Source of the DNA: Verrucomicrobiota bacterium
GTDB taxonomy: Bacteria; Verrucomicrobiota; Verrucomicrobiia; Limisphaerales; Fontisphaeraceae
Assembly (NCBI GenBank): GCA_037139415.1
Contig: JBAXGN010000072.1
Span: 1 to 34,443, forward strand
Reading direction: 5' to 3'
Length of the DNA: 34,443 bases
Numbering within the stretch: the first letter of the stretch is position 1; each line of letters begins with the position of its first letter. Below are positions 7,484-16,481 of the stretch, in pieces. A program made the translations under genes and the position numbers. Below the pieces are notes generated by a model. The model did not search any database. It had not been told where the DNA came from and worked only from the letters and a program-made list of their open reading frames with translations.

Positions 7484-8830
7484 ATGAAAGTTCGCGTTCG
7501 CTTTGCACCGAGTCCGACCGGCTACCTGCATATTGGTGGCGCTCGCACCGCATTATTCAACTGGCTTTATGCCCGCCATACCGGCGGCACATTCGTCTTG
7601 CGCATTGAGGATACCGACGCGGCACGTAATTCCGAGGAAGCCGTTTCCGTTATTCTCAACGGGCTGCATTGGCTGGGCATGGATTGGGATGAAGGCCCCC
7701 TGACGTCCGATGCCACCGGCGCCGGCAAAGGCGAGTACGGTCCCTACTTTCAATCGCAACGCCGGGAAAACTATGAGCGCCGGGTGGAAGCCCTGTTATC
7801 CCGTGGCCTGGCCTATGAGCACGAAGGGGCCGTGAAATTTAAGATGACCCGCGAGCCGGTAATCATTCACGACCAGGTGGTCGGCGAAGTAAAACGTAAC
7901 CTCACGGATCGCGAGGAAGCGGACCCGGATTTTGTCATCGTGCGCTCGGATGGCCAGCCGGTGTTCCACCTGGTGAACGTGGTGGATGACATTGAGATGA
8001 ACATCACCCATGTCATTCGTGGTGAAGACCACCTAAGCAACAGCGCCAAACACATCGCCCTCTTCCGCGCCTTTGACGTCGAACCGCCCAGATACGCGCA
8101 TATCCCCCTCATCTTAAACCAGGATGGCTCCAAAATGAGCAAGCGCGACCAAGGGGCCTCGCTGACCTCCTATCAAAAGGACGGCTTCGTGCCCGAGGCG
8201 GTCGTCAATTTCCTTTGTCTGCTTGGCTGGTCGCCGAAGAATAACCGGGAAATCCTCTCTCTCCCGGAATTGATTGAACTATTCGATCTCCCCCAGATTC
8301 TGCGGCACAACGCCCGCTTTGATTACCAGAAACTGGTCTGGATGAACGGCGAGTACATTGCAAAAATGGCGCCCGACCGGTTCTACGAACTGGCGGTTCA
8401 TACCCTGTCCCACAACGGCTTGGATACCAACACGTATCCGACCAGCTACGTCAAGGCCGCGTTGGATACCTGCATGGGCAAGATTGATCTGTTTTCCGAA
8501 TTGCCCGCGTATGCCGGATTCTATTTCAGCGACACAATCACGCAAGATCCGGAAGCAGTCAAAACGCTGTTCACGACCGTCAACCAGCCGCGCATTCAAA
8601 AACTGCGGGATGCCTTCGCCGCCTTGGGTGAGTTCAAAGCCGCCACCATTGAAGCGGCTTTGAAGGCCACCGCCGCCGAGTTAGGTCTCAAGGTCAAGGA
8701 ACTGGTTCACCCCATCCGCCTAGCCTGCACCGGAAAAACCGCCGGCCCCAGCCTGTACCACCTCATGGAAATCATCGGCAAAGAAAAGGTGCTGCAACGG
8801 CTGGACCTGGCCTTGGGCATGATTGCCTGA
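7484..8830 (+). CDS. gltX: Glutamate--tRNA ligase
   Basis: A 448-aa class I aminoacyl-tRNA synthetase that charges tRNA-Glu with glutamate using ATP in the cytoplasm. The start MKVRVRFAPSPTGYLHIGG carries the HIGH-like motif at 16-19, and KMSKR lies at 217-221 in SKMSKRDQGASL. IRGEDHLSNSAKHIALF is the conserved segment between them. The C-terminal part (about 300-448) is the helical anticodon-binding region and is a little short compared with the common 465-500 aa. Whether it also mischarges tRNA-Gln cannot be told, since GatCAB and GlnRS are outside the window. The start is fixed by the conserved N-terminus and a GGGAG site. Confidence 0.97.
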   Translation: MKVRVRFAPSPTGYLHIGGARTALFNWLYARHTGGTFVLRIEDTDAARNSEEAVSVILNGLHWLGMDWDEGPLTSDATGAGKGEYGPYFQSQRRENYERRVEALLSRGLAYEHEGAVKFKMTREPVIIHDQVVGEVKRNLTDREEADPDFVIVRSDGQPVFHLVNVVDDIEMNITHVIRGEDHLSNSAKHIALFRAFDVEPPRYAHIPLILNQDGSKMSKRDQGASLTSYQKDGFVPEAVVNFLCLLGWSPKNNREILSLPELIELFDLPQILRHNARFDYQKLVWMNGEYIAKMAPDRFYELAVHTLSHNGLDTNTYPTSYVKAALDTCMGKIDLFSELPAYAGFYFSDTITQDPEAVKTLFTTVNQPRIQKLRDAFAALGEFKAATIEAALKATAAELGLKVKELVHPIRLACTGKTAGPSLYHLMEIIGKEKVLQRLDLALGMIA

Positions 8831-9013
8831 TGTCGTATTCGCAACGTGCTGAGGCTAAAAGCGAAGAACCACTCCTAGCCTCACGCTTCCAATCTCGAAA
8901 TCTTGGAATCCATCTCTATTGATATCAACGCATTTAAATAATACAACCAGCGTGGTGCCGAATACCATTTTCTAGCATTGACGTCACGATCATTTTCGTA
9001 TGCTCTGTTTTCC

Positions 9014-10198
9014 ATGCAACGAATCATGTCCATAGAATCGAGTGCTGCACGTCCGGAAACGCTTGTGCCGCGGCGGCGTTTTCTGCGAACAGCCGGACTC
9101 ATGGTTGGCGGGCTAACCCTGGTCCGTTCATCCAGCCTGGCGGCACCGTTGAGTGCCGTGCCCAAAAGCCGGCTGGACCGGCTCTCCAAAGGTGCCAACG
9201 TCGCCAAATGGTTCCGTTACCCGCGTGCCGAAAATGCCGCGCACTTCGGCCAATACATCTCGGAGACGGAAGCGGCCCAAATTTACCGGATGGGGCTCCA
9301 GCATGTCCGCCTGTGCATTCACCCGAAAATCATGATGGATCCGACTACCGGTGCCATCCGCGAGGAAAACTTTGGTTATCTGGAAGCCGCCATCCAACGG
9401 TTTCAGCGCGCCAAACTGCTGGTGGTGGTGGATATGCATAATGAGGATCGCCCCTCCGAGTTGAATCCGACCTGGCAGGAAGCGTTCGTGAAATTCTGGG
9501 GGGCGCTGGCCACCCGCCTGGCGAAGTATGATGCGGACATGACCATCTTCGAGATCATCAATGAACCGGTGTTCAATAAGCGGGAAACCGAGTGGGATGC
9601 CCTTAATGCTCGCTTGGCTGGGACCATCCGCCAAAGCGCTCCGCAACACACCATCATTACTTCCGGCGCCAATTGGGGCGGCATTGACGGTTTGAAAAAA
9701 ATGAAGCTGCTGGAGGATAAAAACGTGGTGTACTCGTTCCACTGCTACGATCCCTTTACCTTTACGCACCAGGGAGCCACCTGGTCCAGCGAGGAAGTCA
9801 AGCCGCTGCGCGGAGTGCCGTATCCTTCCAGCCCGGAGGCCGTGGTCCCGGTGCTGGCCGCCCTCGCCGATAAACCCAAATCCCGCGGCATGGTGGAACG
9901 GTATGGCAAGGAGCATTGGAACAAGGAAAAGCTGGCGGCCCGTTTCAAACAGGGCATTGATTGGGGGGCCCGCAACGGCGTGGCCTTGTACTGTGGAGAA
10001 TTTGGCGTGTACCCGCCGCACAGTAAACCGGAACACCGCGCCAACTGGTTCCGGGACTTCGGCGAGGTGCTGGCGGAAAACCGCATCCTCTGGGCCGTGT
10101 GGGGCTGGGATGAAGGTTTCGGCCTGAACCGCAAACTGGTGGACGGCCAACCCGCCGTGGATCAAGTCGTAGCCAAAGCCCTTGGGTTGCAAACCTGA
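9014..10198 (+). CDS. Tat-exported GH5-type glycoside hydrolase (endoglucanase-like)
   Basis: A 394-aa protein with a twin-arginine signal (PRRRFLRTAGLMVGGLTL) and a TIM-barrel of the GH5 family. The acid/base Glu is E184 in MTIFEIINEP and the nucleophile E329 in ALYCGEFGVY, with WAVWGWDEGFG near the C-terminus. LLVVVDMHNED supplies the conserved strand-end residues of the family. It should cut beta-1,4- or related beta-linked glycans outside the cytoplasm; exact substrate unknown. ATG 9014 or ATG 9026 are both possible; a TTG at 8978 is less likely. None has a Shine-Dalgarno. Confidence 0.9.
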   Translation: MQRIMSIESSAARPETLVPRRRFLRTAGLMVGGLTLVRSSSLAAPLSAVPKSRLDRLSKGANVAKWFRYPRAENAAHFGQYISETEAAQIYRMGLQHVRLCIHPKIMMDPTTGAIREENFGYLEAAIQRFQRAKLLVVVDMHNEDRPSELNPTWQEAFVKFWGALATRLAKYDADMTIFEIINEPVFNKRETEWDALNARLAGTIRQSAPQHTIITSGANWGGIDGLKKMKLLEDKNVVYSFHCYDPFTFTHQGATWSSEEVKPLRGVPYPSSPEAVVPVLAALADKPKSRGMVERYGKEHWNKEKLAARFKQGIDWGARNGVALYCGEFGVYPPHSKPEHRANWFRDFGEVLAENRILWAVWGWDEGFGLNRKLVDGQPAVDQVVAKALGLQT

Positions 10199-10279
10199 CC
10201 TGGTTTCCATAGTCGAGGATACCCAATTCATCGTGTCCAAGCACGGCGTGCCACATTGGCTTGCCAAACGGTTAGAAGT

Positions 10280-11242
10280 ATGCGACATCCCTTGCCGACG
10301 CCTATGCATCATTTAAAACGAAATACGATTCAAGCGCTGGTGAGCAGCAGCCTCCTGTGTGCCCTGTTGGGCAGTGCCCAGGATACCAACCAACCACCGG
10401 CCCCGATCCAGCAGGGCAAGGGCCACCTCTTTGCCTGCACGGATTATTCCGCCGGCAAGGTTTTCATCGTCAATCCCGAGGGCAAGGTGGAGTGGGAATA
10501 CGCCGCGCCGCATTGCAATGATTTGTGGGTGTTACCCAATGGCAACCTGTTATTTAATACGGGGACCGGGGTGAAAGAGGTGACCCGGGAAAAGAAGGTG
10601 GTGTTCATGTACGAGTCGAAGAGCGAGATTTATGCCTGCCAGCGCCTGCCCAACGGCAATACGTTTGTGGGCGAGTGCAGTTTTGGGCGGATGCTGGAGG
10701 TGGCGTCGGATGGCAAGATTGTGAAGGAAGTCCGTCTGTTGCCGGAAGGCAAAAACGGCGGGCACAGTTACATTCGCAACGCCCGGCAGCTTCCCAATGG
10801 CAATTATCTGGTCACCCATTACGGCGAGGGGTTTGTGCGCGAGTACGATCCGCAGGGAAAGATGGTGAAGGAAATTCCCGCGCCGGGCGGACCGCACAGC
10901 GTCATTCGGTTGCCGAATGGGAACACGCTGATTGCCTGCGGCGATCTGGGGGGCAAGGGCCGGACGGTGTTTGAGGTAGATGACACTGGCAAAACCGTCT
11001 GGTCGGTAAGCAAGGATGAGTTGCCTGGCATCAGCCTTAAATTCATGGCGGGGCTGCAACGTTTGCCCAACGGTAATACGGTCATGTGCAACTGGCTCGG
11101 GCACGGGCAGTTTGGCAAGGCCCCGCATCTCATCGAGATTACCCCGGACAAGAAGGTGCTCTGGACGTTTGCCGACCACAAGACGATGCGCACAATCTCC
11201 AGCGTGTACCTGCTGGATGTGACGGGCGACGTCTGGCATTAA
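10280..11242 (+). CDS. Secreted beta-propeller protein with LPNGN repeats
   Basis: A 320-aa exported protein. Its signal peptide ends near LLGSAQD. Five copies of LPNGN are visible (VLPNGNLLF, RLPNGNTFV, QLPNGNYLV, RLPNGNTLI, RLPNGNTVM), one per propeller blade and about 38-50 residues apart. The blades also carry phrases such as GKVEWEYAAP, GKTVWSVSK and KKVLWTFAD, as in PQQ-like and arylsulfotransferase-like propellers. No catalytic signature was seen, so a binding or scaffold role is as likely as an enzyme. ATG 10280 is chosen over TTG 10256 and ATG 10304. It follows the GH5 gene after 81 bp on the same strand, and the Nudix gene begins 26 bp downstream, so all three may be co-transcribed. 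Confidence 0.83.
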   Translation: MRHPLPTPMHHLKRNTIQALVSSSLLCALLGSAQDTNQPPAPIQQGKGHLFACTDYSAGKVFIVNPEGKVEWEYAAPHCNDLWVLPNGNLLFNTGTGVKEVTREKKVVFMYESKSEIYACQRLPNGNTFVGECSFGRMLEVASDGKIVKEVRLLPEGKNGGHSYIRNARQLPNGNYLVTHYGEGFVREYDPQGKMVKEIPAPGGPHSVIRLPNGNTLIACGDLGGKGRTVFEVDDTGKTVWSVSKDELPGISLKFMAGLQRLPNGNTVMCNWLGHGQFGKAPHLIEITPDKKVLWTFADHKTMRTISSVYLLDVTGDVWH

Positions 11243-11268
11243 GCCGGCATCTGCGCCCACCGTTCGCC

Positions 11269-11778
11269 ATGAACCCGCCGCTTCCTTACAAGATTGCGAC
11301 GCTGTTGTATTGTTTCAACGAGCGTGACGAGGTGTTGTTGCTGGAACGCGCCCAGGAACCCAACCTGGGGTTGTGGAGTCCACCGGGCGGAAAACTAAAG
11401 ACGGATCTGGGAGAGTCTCCCTACATGTGCGCCTGCCGGGAAGCGCAGGAGGAGTTGGGAGTATCCTTGACGCCAGCGGATTTGCATCTGGCAGGTCTGA
11501 TCAGCGAGCACGGCTATCACGGGCAGGCGCATTGGCTGATGTTCCTGTTTGAAGTGAAGCAGCGTCTCCAAGTGTTGCCCCCGCCACATCGCGAGGGCCG
11601 GTTCGCGTTCTTCACGCGGGAAGCCGTATCATCCCTGCCGCAGCCGGAAACAGATCGCGCGCAACTCTGGCCCCTGTTCTGGCGTTGGCGCGGCGGCTTT
11701 TTTGCCGCGCACTGCCGATGCCATGCTGAGGGGCGTTACGAGTGGACCGCGGAAGAGGCCTATTGCGACAGGACGTAG
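11269..11778 (+). CDS. Nudix hydrolase
   Basis: A 169-aa cytoplasmic hydrolase of nucleoside-diphosphate-linked substrates. The Nudix box is GGKLKTDLGE...REAQEELGV: the REx2EExG part is intact and the spacing from Glu to Arg is the usual seven residues. The first Gly-to-Glu interval is two residues longer than the standard five. Upstream, EVLLLERAQEPNLGLWSPPGG is typical of housekeeping Nudix enzymes. The C-terminus may be poorly conserved. Substrate unknown. Its end overlaps the 3' end of the convergent cytochrome gene by 19 bp. Confidence 0.88.
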   Translation: MNPPLPYKIATLLYCFNERDEVLLLERAQEPNLGLWSPPGGKLKTDLGESPYMCACREAQEELGVSLTPADLHLAGLISEHGYHGQAHWLMFLFEVKQRLQVLPPPHREGRFAFFTREAVSSLPQPETDRAQLWPLFWRWRGGFFAAHCRCHAEGRYEWTAEEAYCDRT

Positions 11779-13664
11779 GCGGCCAAGTCGTCAATCTCTT
11801 GCGGGGTCAGGCCGGAGGTGTGGCCGTGTTTATCCCCCTTGTTGTGCTTGGTCAGCAGGTCCTTGATGGTCGCGGCGGAACCGTCGTGCAAGTAGGGAGC
11901 GGTGCGCCAGACTTCGTGCAGTGTCGGGGTGTCAAACTCAGCGACATTATCATACTCACCCTTCGTGCCGACATCATAATGGTTGAGCGTGGTAAAGAGC
12001 TTGTCCGCCGGGTGGCAGGCAGCGCAAGCCGCTTTGGGGCTGTTGAATAGTTTCTGCCCGCGCTGGGCGGAGGGCGAGAGTTTCCCATTTACCAAGTGAG
12101 GGCTGGGAGTTGGTTTCAGCGACTTGAGGTATTCGTCCATGGACGCGGGTACTTCCTCTGGTTGCACGGTGAACAGGATGTGGCGAATACCAGCCCGCAC
12201 GGCAGATTCCGCAGTTTCGCGCACGCCCTGGGACATGGCGGGGGGAGTTTTGTGCGATAGGATCATGCTTTTGGTGTTTTTCGGATTACCGATGCCGTCG
12301 TTCAGGAGGTCCCAATTTAACGCGTCCACACGGGCGTCGAAGGAGTGGCAACTGCCGCAACTTTGCCAGCCTTGAAAACAAATGGAGGCGTCATTGAAAT
12401 AAAACTCCCCCTTGCGCACGATGCTCATGGCCTTCCGTGTGCCCAGAGACAGCGAGACCGGTTTGATGTACTTGGTGTCAAAATCCACCAAGGTAAGCGT
12501 GTCCGAGAAATAATTGGCGGTGAACGCTTTTTTTCCGATGATGGCCACCCCGCGCGGCCCCAAATCGCCCTTGTTCACGTCGCGAACCCCGTATTCAGTC
12601 TGGTATCGGACGCGTTGACGCAAGCTAACGAGAAACGAGAGGTCGTTGGGGATGTCGGAGGCAATGCGAGAGGCAGCGGTATAATCCACCGTTTGGAAAT
12701 TGGTCATCGAGGTGGGCATTTTGGCCAGCTTTTCAAGTAGCCCCTTGATATCAATCACACTTAATTCATGCGTGCCGGCATGGGCAACGCACATGGTCTG
12801 GCTGTCTGCCGTCCAAGCGATGCCCCACGGGTTGGCCGCGCCGCTGTCCACGTTGTCCAGCAGGATTGTGTTGATGATTTTGCGCGTTTTCGCGTCAATC
12901 AGCGTCAGGGCATCGGTATTCATCCAGCCGCGTTCAAGCTGGGTGGTGGGCAGATGGAAACGCGAAAGCAGATGGGTTACGGCGGCATAGCGCCCATCGG
13001 GGGATACTTTCATATCCAGCAGCAATCCGCTTCCGTTGGGAAGGGTGAGTTGAGTGGCTACCTGGTTGGCCGCCGTATCAATGACGCTGACTTTGGCCGC
13101 GACGACTTCCCCATTGGCCGTCCCATCATGCAGATGGTTGGCGACAAACAGGGTCTGGCCATCCGGCGTGATCGCCGCTGCGATGGGTTCGCGCGGAAGC
13201 GGAATGCGAGCTTTGACGGTTTTATCGGCTAAATTGATCACCGCAACTTCATTGTTGAACCGGTTGCACACGTAGAGCGTCTTTTCGTCCGGGCTCAGGC
13301 ACACGTTCATGGCGGTGTGACCGGCTGGCAGGGTGGCGGTAATTTTACCGGTTCGCGTATCCACTACGGCCACACTGCTGTTGACATCCGCACAGGCAAC
13401 GTATAGCCGGGTGCCATCCTTGCTCAGTGCGAGGCTGGTGGGTGACGCTGGCATGGGGATGCTGCGCAATACTTTGCTGGAAGCCACCTCAAATACCCTG
13501 ACCTCATTGGCGGTATGGCAGGCCACATACAAGAGTTTACCCTCCGCGTCCGGCAGCAGGGCTATCGGCGAAAGATAGTCTGATTTGGCGGAAACGCGTC
13601 CGGCCAACAGCGCCAGCATTAAGCTGGTCGCCCCGAACACTCTGATCACATTAGCGACGTTCAT
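11760..13664 (-). CDS. YncE-like beta-propeller fused to di-heme cytochrome c module
   Basis: A 634-aa exported protein. Signal peptide about 1-26 (LMLALLAGRVSA). Residues about 30-400 form a YncE/YVTN-type propeller with repeats like LYVACHTANEVRVFEV, LYVACADVNSSVAVVD, LYVCNRFNNEVAVINL and LFVANHLHDG. The C-terminal third resembles MauG/cytochrome-c-peroxidase proteins: heme site C436-x2-C439-H440 (CGSCH) and C547-x2-C550-H551 (CAACH), then TPTLHEVWRTAPYLHDGSAATI, a family hallmark. It likely sits in the periplasm and passes or consumes electrons; peroxidase activity is only inferred. ATG 13664 lies downstream of a palindromic site (13703-13729). It converges on the Nudix gene with a 19-bp overlap. 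Confidence 0.9.
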   Translation of the reverse strand: MNVANVIRVFGATSLMLALLAGRVSAKSDYLSPIALLPDAEGKLLYVACHTANEVRVFEVASSKVLRSIPMPASPTSLALSKDGTRLYVACADVNSSVAVVDTRTGKITATLPAGHTAMNVCLSPDEKTLYVCNRFNNEVAVINLADKTVKARIPLPREPIAAAITPDGQTLFVANHLHDGTANGEVVAAKVSVIDTAANQVATQLTLPNGSGLLLDMKVSPDGRYAAVTHLLSRFHLPTTQLERGWMNTDALTLIDAKTRKIINTILLDNVDSGAANPWGIAWTADSQTMCVAHAGTHELSVIDIKGLLEKLAKMPTSMTNFQTVDYTAASRIASDIPNDLSFLVSLRQRVRYQTEYGVRDVNKGDLGPRGVAIIGKKAFTANYFSDTLTLVDFDTKYIKPVSLSLGTRKAMSIVRKGEFYFNDASICFQGWQSCGSCHSFDARVDALNWDLLNDGIGNPKNTKSMILSHKTPPAMSQGVRETAESAVRAGIRHILFTVQPEEVPASMDEYLKSLKPTPSPHLVNGKLSPSAQRGQKLFNSPKAACAACHPADKLFTTLNHYDVGTKGEYDNVAEFDTPTLHEVWRTAPYLHDGSAATIKDLLTKHNKGDKHGHTSGLTPQEIDDLAAYVLSQ

Positions 13665-13702
13665 AATTTAAAACGAAATCTTGGTCCATTTACCTAGCAT
13701 GG

Positions 13703-13729
13703 CTAACCCGTAAATATTAGTAGGGTTAG
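13703..13729. promoter_or_regulatory. Inverted repeat, possible operator of the cytochrome gene
   Basis: CTAACCC (13703-13709) pairs with GGGTTAG (13723-13729) around an AT-rich 13-base spacer. The site lies 39 bp upstream of the ATG of the propeller/cytochrome gene and within the 100-bp gap after the next upstream gene. It may be a dimeric regulator site or an RNA hairpin. Confidence 0.4.
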
Positions 13730-13764
13730 GACGCCGGGAACAACAAAAATATTCGGAAAAAATG

Positions 13765-15120
13765 CTATTCACCCGGTTTGCCAACTTCCGCCGGGCCGGG
13801 TCGGGCGGCTTGTTTGTTCAGGTCCAGGCGGATGTCGTCCAGCAGTAGCAGCCGCTCTAGCGCGCTGCGGACAGCCAGTTTGGGGCTATCGGTGCCGCTG
13901 TTTTTACTCGTGTTTCTTAAGGATTTCTCCCGCCGGTCCAGGTATTCAACCAGGGTCTGCCGGTAATCCTCCGTAAGGGTCAATAAGTGGGGTGAAACGC
14001 GCAACCGCAAGGCTTGAAGTTGGAGGATTTTTTGCCGCAGCAACGGTTTTTGACGGGTAGGTTCCCATCCGCTGATGATGTCCTGCAAAGACATTTCCAC
14101 GCGGAAGGTCGTGCGATTGGTTGGCGAATGGACCCGTACGGGGGTGCTTAAAATTTCCCCCAGTTTCTCCTGGCTCTCAGCCAGGCTGAAGGCCTGGCTC
14201 GGATCACGCCCGGAAAAAGCCACCAAATGCAGCGACCACCATTTTTCCACGTCGCGCAGGGAGGCAAAATGCTGGGCAAACGCCTTAAGGAAAGCGGTTT
14301 GCCAGTTCAAATGGCGTGGGGATTCACTCAGAAATTGAGCCAAACAGGCGCCGCCGTCGCGAAGCCGCAGGAGTTGATAAATGAAAAGATGAGCGCAGGC
14401 TTCATAAAAATTACCGGGCGGTCCCTGCAACCATTCTTCATCCGGCCAGTTTAACTCGTCAAAATTCAATGGCACACGTCCGCCCAGTTTGTCGCGGAAT
14501 TTGTATGGCAGGGCGTTGCGTTTATACATCCCCATCATGGGCTTGTCCGCCTCCACGATCAGATTGCCGCTGGTCACCGCGTTCAGATAGGCGGTCATCC
14601 CGGGAGCCAGCCAAGGGGGTAACTCTAACTCTCGCGGCCCGGCATTACGGCCAGCTATTTCTTGCAGGATGACTTCCACCAGCGCGGCTAGCAGGCGCAT
14701 TGGAGCGACCTCGCTGGGCACCTCCATGCGGTAAACCCAGCCGGGGTTCGTAAAGGTGGCTTTCACCAGCACCGGATCGCTGGCGCCCTTGGCTGGATAA
14801 ATTTGGAGGAAGATTCGTCCACGCCAGCGATCGGGTGCGCCCAGTTCTTGTAGTAGCGCCTGTTTGACGCGTTCGCATATCACTGCCAATCGCGCCTGTT
14901 CCAGCCGGATCAGGTTGGTGCCGACTGATGGAGTGTTGGGAAACCCGACGGAGGGAAGAGTTTCCCGTGGTCCTTGAATGATGAATTGATCCGACCGGCT
15001 GCGAACAGCAAAACCTGATTCGGCGAACGCGGGCGCGCCGCACAGCGCCAGCATCAGGCACCCGAGCAGGCACAGCCAATGGAAACTTTTGGCAGCCCTC
15101 GAGGCGAAGCGCTGGGTCAT
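13765..15120 (-). CDS. Exported protein of unknown function
   Basis: A 451-aa protein starting MTQRFASRAAKSFHWLC with a strong signal peptide (LLGCLMLALCGAPAFA, cut before ESG). The mature part has a mixed alpha/beta stretch, then a helical segment RLLAALVEVILQEIAGRNAG followed by PPWLAPGMTAYL, which recalls the peptidase-MA-type layout, but no HExxH is present, so I assign no activity. The C-terminus is charged and helical (about 370-450). The frame is open further upstream to 15426, but the signal peptide fixes the start at 15120. Four heptamer repeats lie directly before this ATG. It sits 175 bp downstream of the FmdB gene on the same strand and may share its transcript. Confidence 0.7.
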   Translation of the reverse strand: MTQRFASRAAKSFHWLCLLGCLMLALCGAPAFAESGFAVRSRSDQFIIQGPRETLPSVGFPNTPSVGTNLIRLEQARLAVICERVKQALLQELGAPDRWRGRIFLQIYPAKGASDPVLVKATFTNPGWVYRMEVPSEVAPMRLLAALVEVILQEIAGRNAGPRELELPPWLAPGMTAYLNAVTSGNLIVEADKPMMGMYKRNALPYKFRDKLGGRVPLNFDELNWPDEEWLQGPPGNFYEACAHLFIYQLLRLRDGGACLAQFLSESPRHLNWQTAFLKAFAQHFASLRDVEKWWSLHLVAFSGRDPSQAFSLAESQEKLGEILSTPVRVHSPTNRTTFRVEMSLQDIISGWEPTRQKPLLRQKILQLQALRLRVSPHLLTLTEDYRQTLVEYLDRREKSLRNTSKNSGTDSPKLAVRSALERLLLLDDIRLDLNKQAARPGPAEVGKPGE

Positions 15121-15121
15121 T

Positions 15122-15149
15122 CCGCAATCCGCAATCCGCAATCCGCAAT
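15122..15149. repeat. Heptamer array (CCGCAAT x4) touching a start codon
   Basis: Four perfect tandem copies of CCGCAAT on the plus strand, i.e. ATTGCGG four times on the minus strand, ending one base before the ATG of the exported unknown protein (15120). It occupies the place of the ribosome-binding site. Same unit as at 7344-7371. Confidence 0.93.
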
Positions 15150-15295
15150 CTCCGCCGGCCGTCTCCTTGCCCCAGCAGCTCCCTGGCGTGGCCAATTCAG
15201 AATGGCGATGACGAATACGCGGGAAGACGGTTTGGCGTTTCTGCTTGCTGCGGAAAACCGGTGGCGCGGATTGAAGCGTGCTGCCGAGGGCAGGC

Positions 15296-15646
15296 TTATT
15301 TGGATGGTTTCGCTTCAGACTTGGCGGGCGGGCTTTGGGACTTGCCCTCCGAGGGTTTACTGGCGGTGCTGGAACTGGCCGGCGTGCTGGCTGGAGCGGT
15401 GGCCGGTGCCACATCTTTTTTAGCACTGGCTTTGTAGCCTTCGCTGCGGTAGTCGGTGATGTAAAAACCGCTACCTTTGAAAATCAGCCCGGCGCCAGTG
15501 CCCACGGCGCGCTTGACCTTACCCTTGCCCCAGCGTTTTTGTGGGCAAACATCTTTCGGACACACCTTCAGGGGTGCGTCCTTCATGGATTGAATGTGTT
15601 CAAACTGGTGACCACACTTTTCACAAATATAATCGTACGTCGGCAT
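15296..15646 (-). CDS. FmdB-family zinc-ribbon protein
   Basis: A 116-aa protein with the FmdB/regulatory zinc-ribbon N-terminus MPTYDYICEKCGHQFE and four zinc-ligand cysteines C8, C11, C29 and C34. GSGFYITDYR at about 59-68 is a conserved family segment. The remaining 45 residues are a low-complexity Ala/Ser/Pro/Lys tail (about 72-116), likely disordered. Members are small cytoplasmic proteins, often linked to formamidase or methylotrophy genes in other bacteria, but none are near here. It is first in a same-strand pair with the unknown exported protein. Confidence 0.92.
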   Translation of the reverse strand: MPTYDYICEKCGHQFEHIQSMKDAPLKVCPKDVCPQKRWGKGKVKRAVGTGAGLIFKGSGFYITDYRSEGYKASAKKDVAPATAPASTPASSSTASKPSEGKSQSPPAKSEAKPSK

Positions 15647-16296
15647 AAAGACTTGGCGATGCTGGCATGAAATGAATGGAAGTTTAAGAAAAAAATAACC
15701 CCGCCATGGCCGTGTGCAAACAGTTCCTTTGAACTGCGACGATACAGGTGGAACCCGATCACTGTCTCTCGACTTCCAATTAAGGCATGTCGGCGGACTT
15801 AGAAATAGAGGCTCCGCGTTTAGCTTACTTACGGTTCAAGGACTTAGTTTCGAATCACGAACCGGGCAGGGTTAAAACCGAATACCCGATAAATTTTTTT
15901 CTCAAAGAAACCGGCCAACCACCATCTACCACTTGCAGTCACCGGCCACGCTTTCAATATGGACCAGCCCTGCGCCGTTCGCAAGAAAAAAATCATTATA
16001 TTTTGAGTCGAACGAGGACGAAGTTGTGCGGAAAATGGGCCGCACGGAAAATCGTAAAAACATAGCGGTGGATAAATTGCGAAAAAGCGACAAATCAGCC
16101 GCGGTCAGAAAAAAAACTTTTCCGCTTGCCACCAGGCGAAAGATTTGTTCTATTACGCGTCCTTTGCGGGTTCGCGTGAGTGAGCCGTTGGGTCCAATAG
16201 TCTGGTGTTCATGAGCACAGACGGGGATCGTGAGGGATGCAATGGGCGGATAAAACGAAAGCACAAAGCGGGTGTAAGTGCTAAAAAAAATCGGTT
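15647..16296. other. 650-bp gene-free spacer upstream of tRNA-Lys
   Basis: No convincing gene. Several frames are open (for example 15787-16065 plus, 15926-16264 minus) but their proteins lack recognisable domains or ribosome sites. Base composition is more A-rich than the neighbours, with A runs at 16109-16116 and 16283-16290. It may hold the tRNA promoter or an unannotated RNA; I recognise no known RNA family. Confidence 0.5.
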
Positions 16297-16372
<76 letters not shown>

Positions 16373-16481
16373 CTTCTTCAGCGGGCCGAAGTATTTCCAA
16401 TTACCACTCAGTAATCAGCTCGAAGGCCGACTCGCATGGCGATTCATTTGGCACCACCACTGTCACAAACAGAAATGGCAC

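Noticed and set aside
9128-10312. 394-codon minus frame opposite the GH5 gene
   Set aside because: The GH5 catalytic Glu motifs and Tat signal identify the plus strand as coding.
15122-15149. Heptamer arrays as a CRISPR array
   Set aside because: Units are 7 bp without spacers and no cas genes are present.
15926-16264. 112-codon minus frame in the spacer upstream of tRNA-Lys
   Set aside because: No domain, no ribosome site and no compositional support, so not called a gene.
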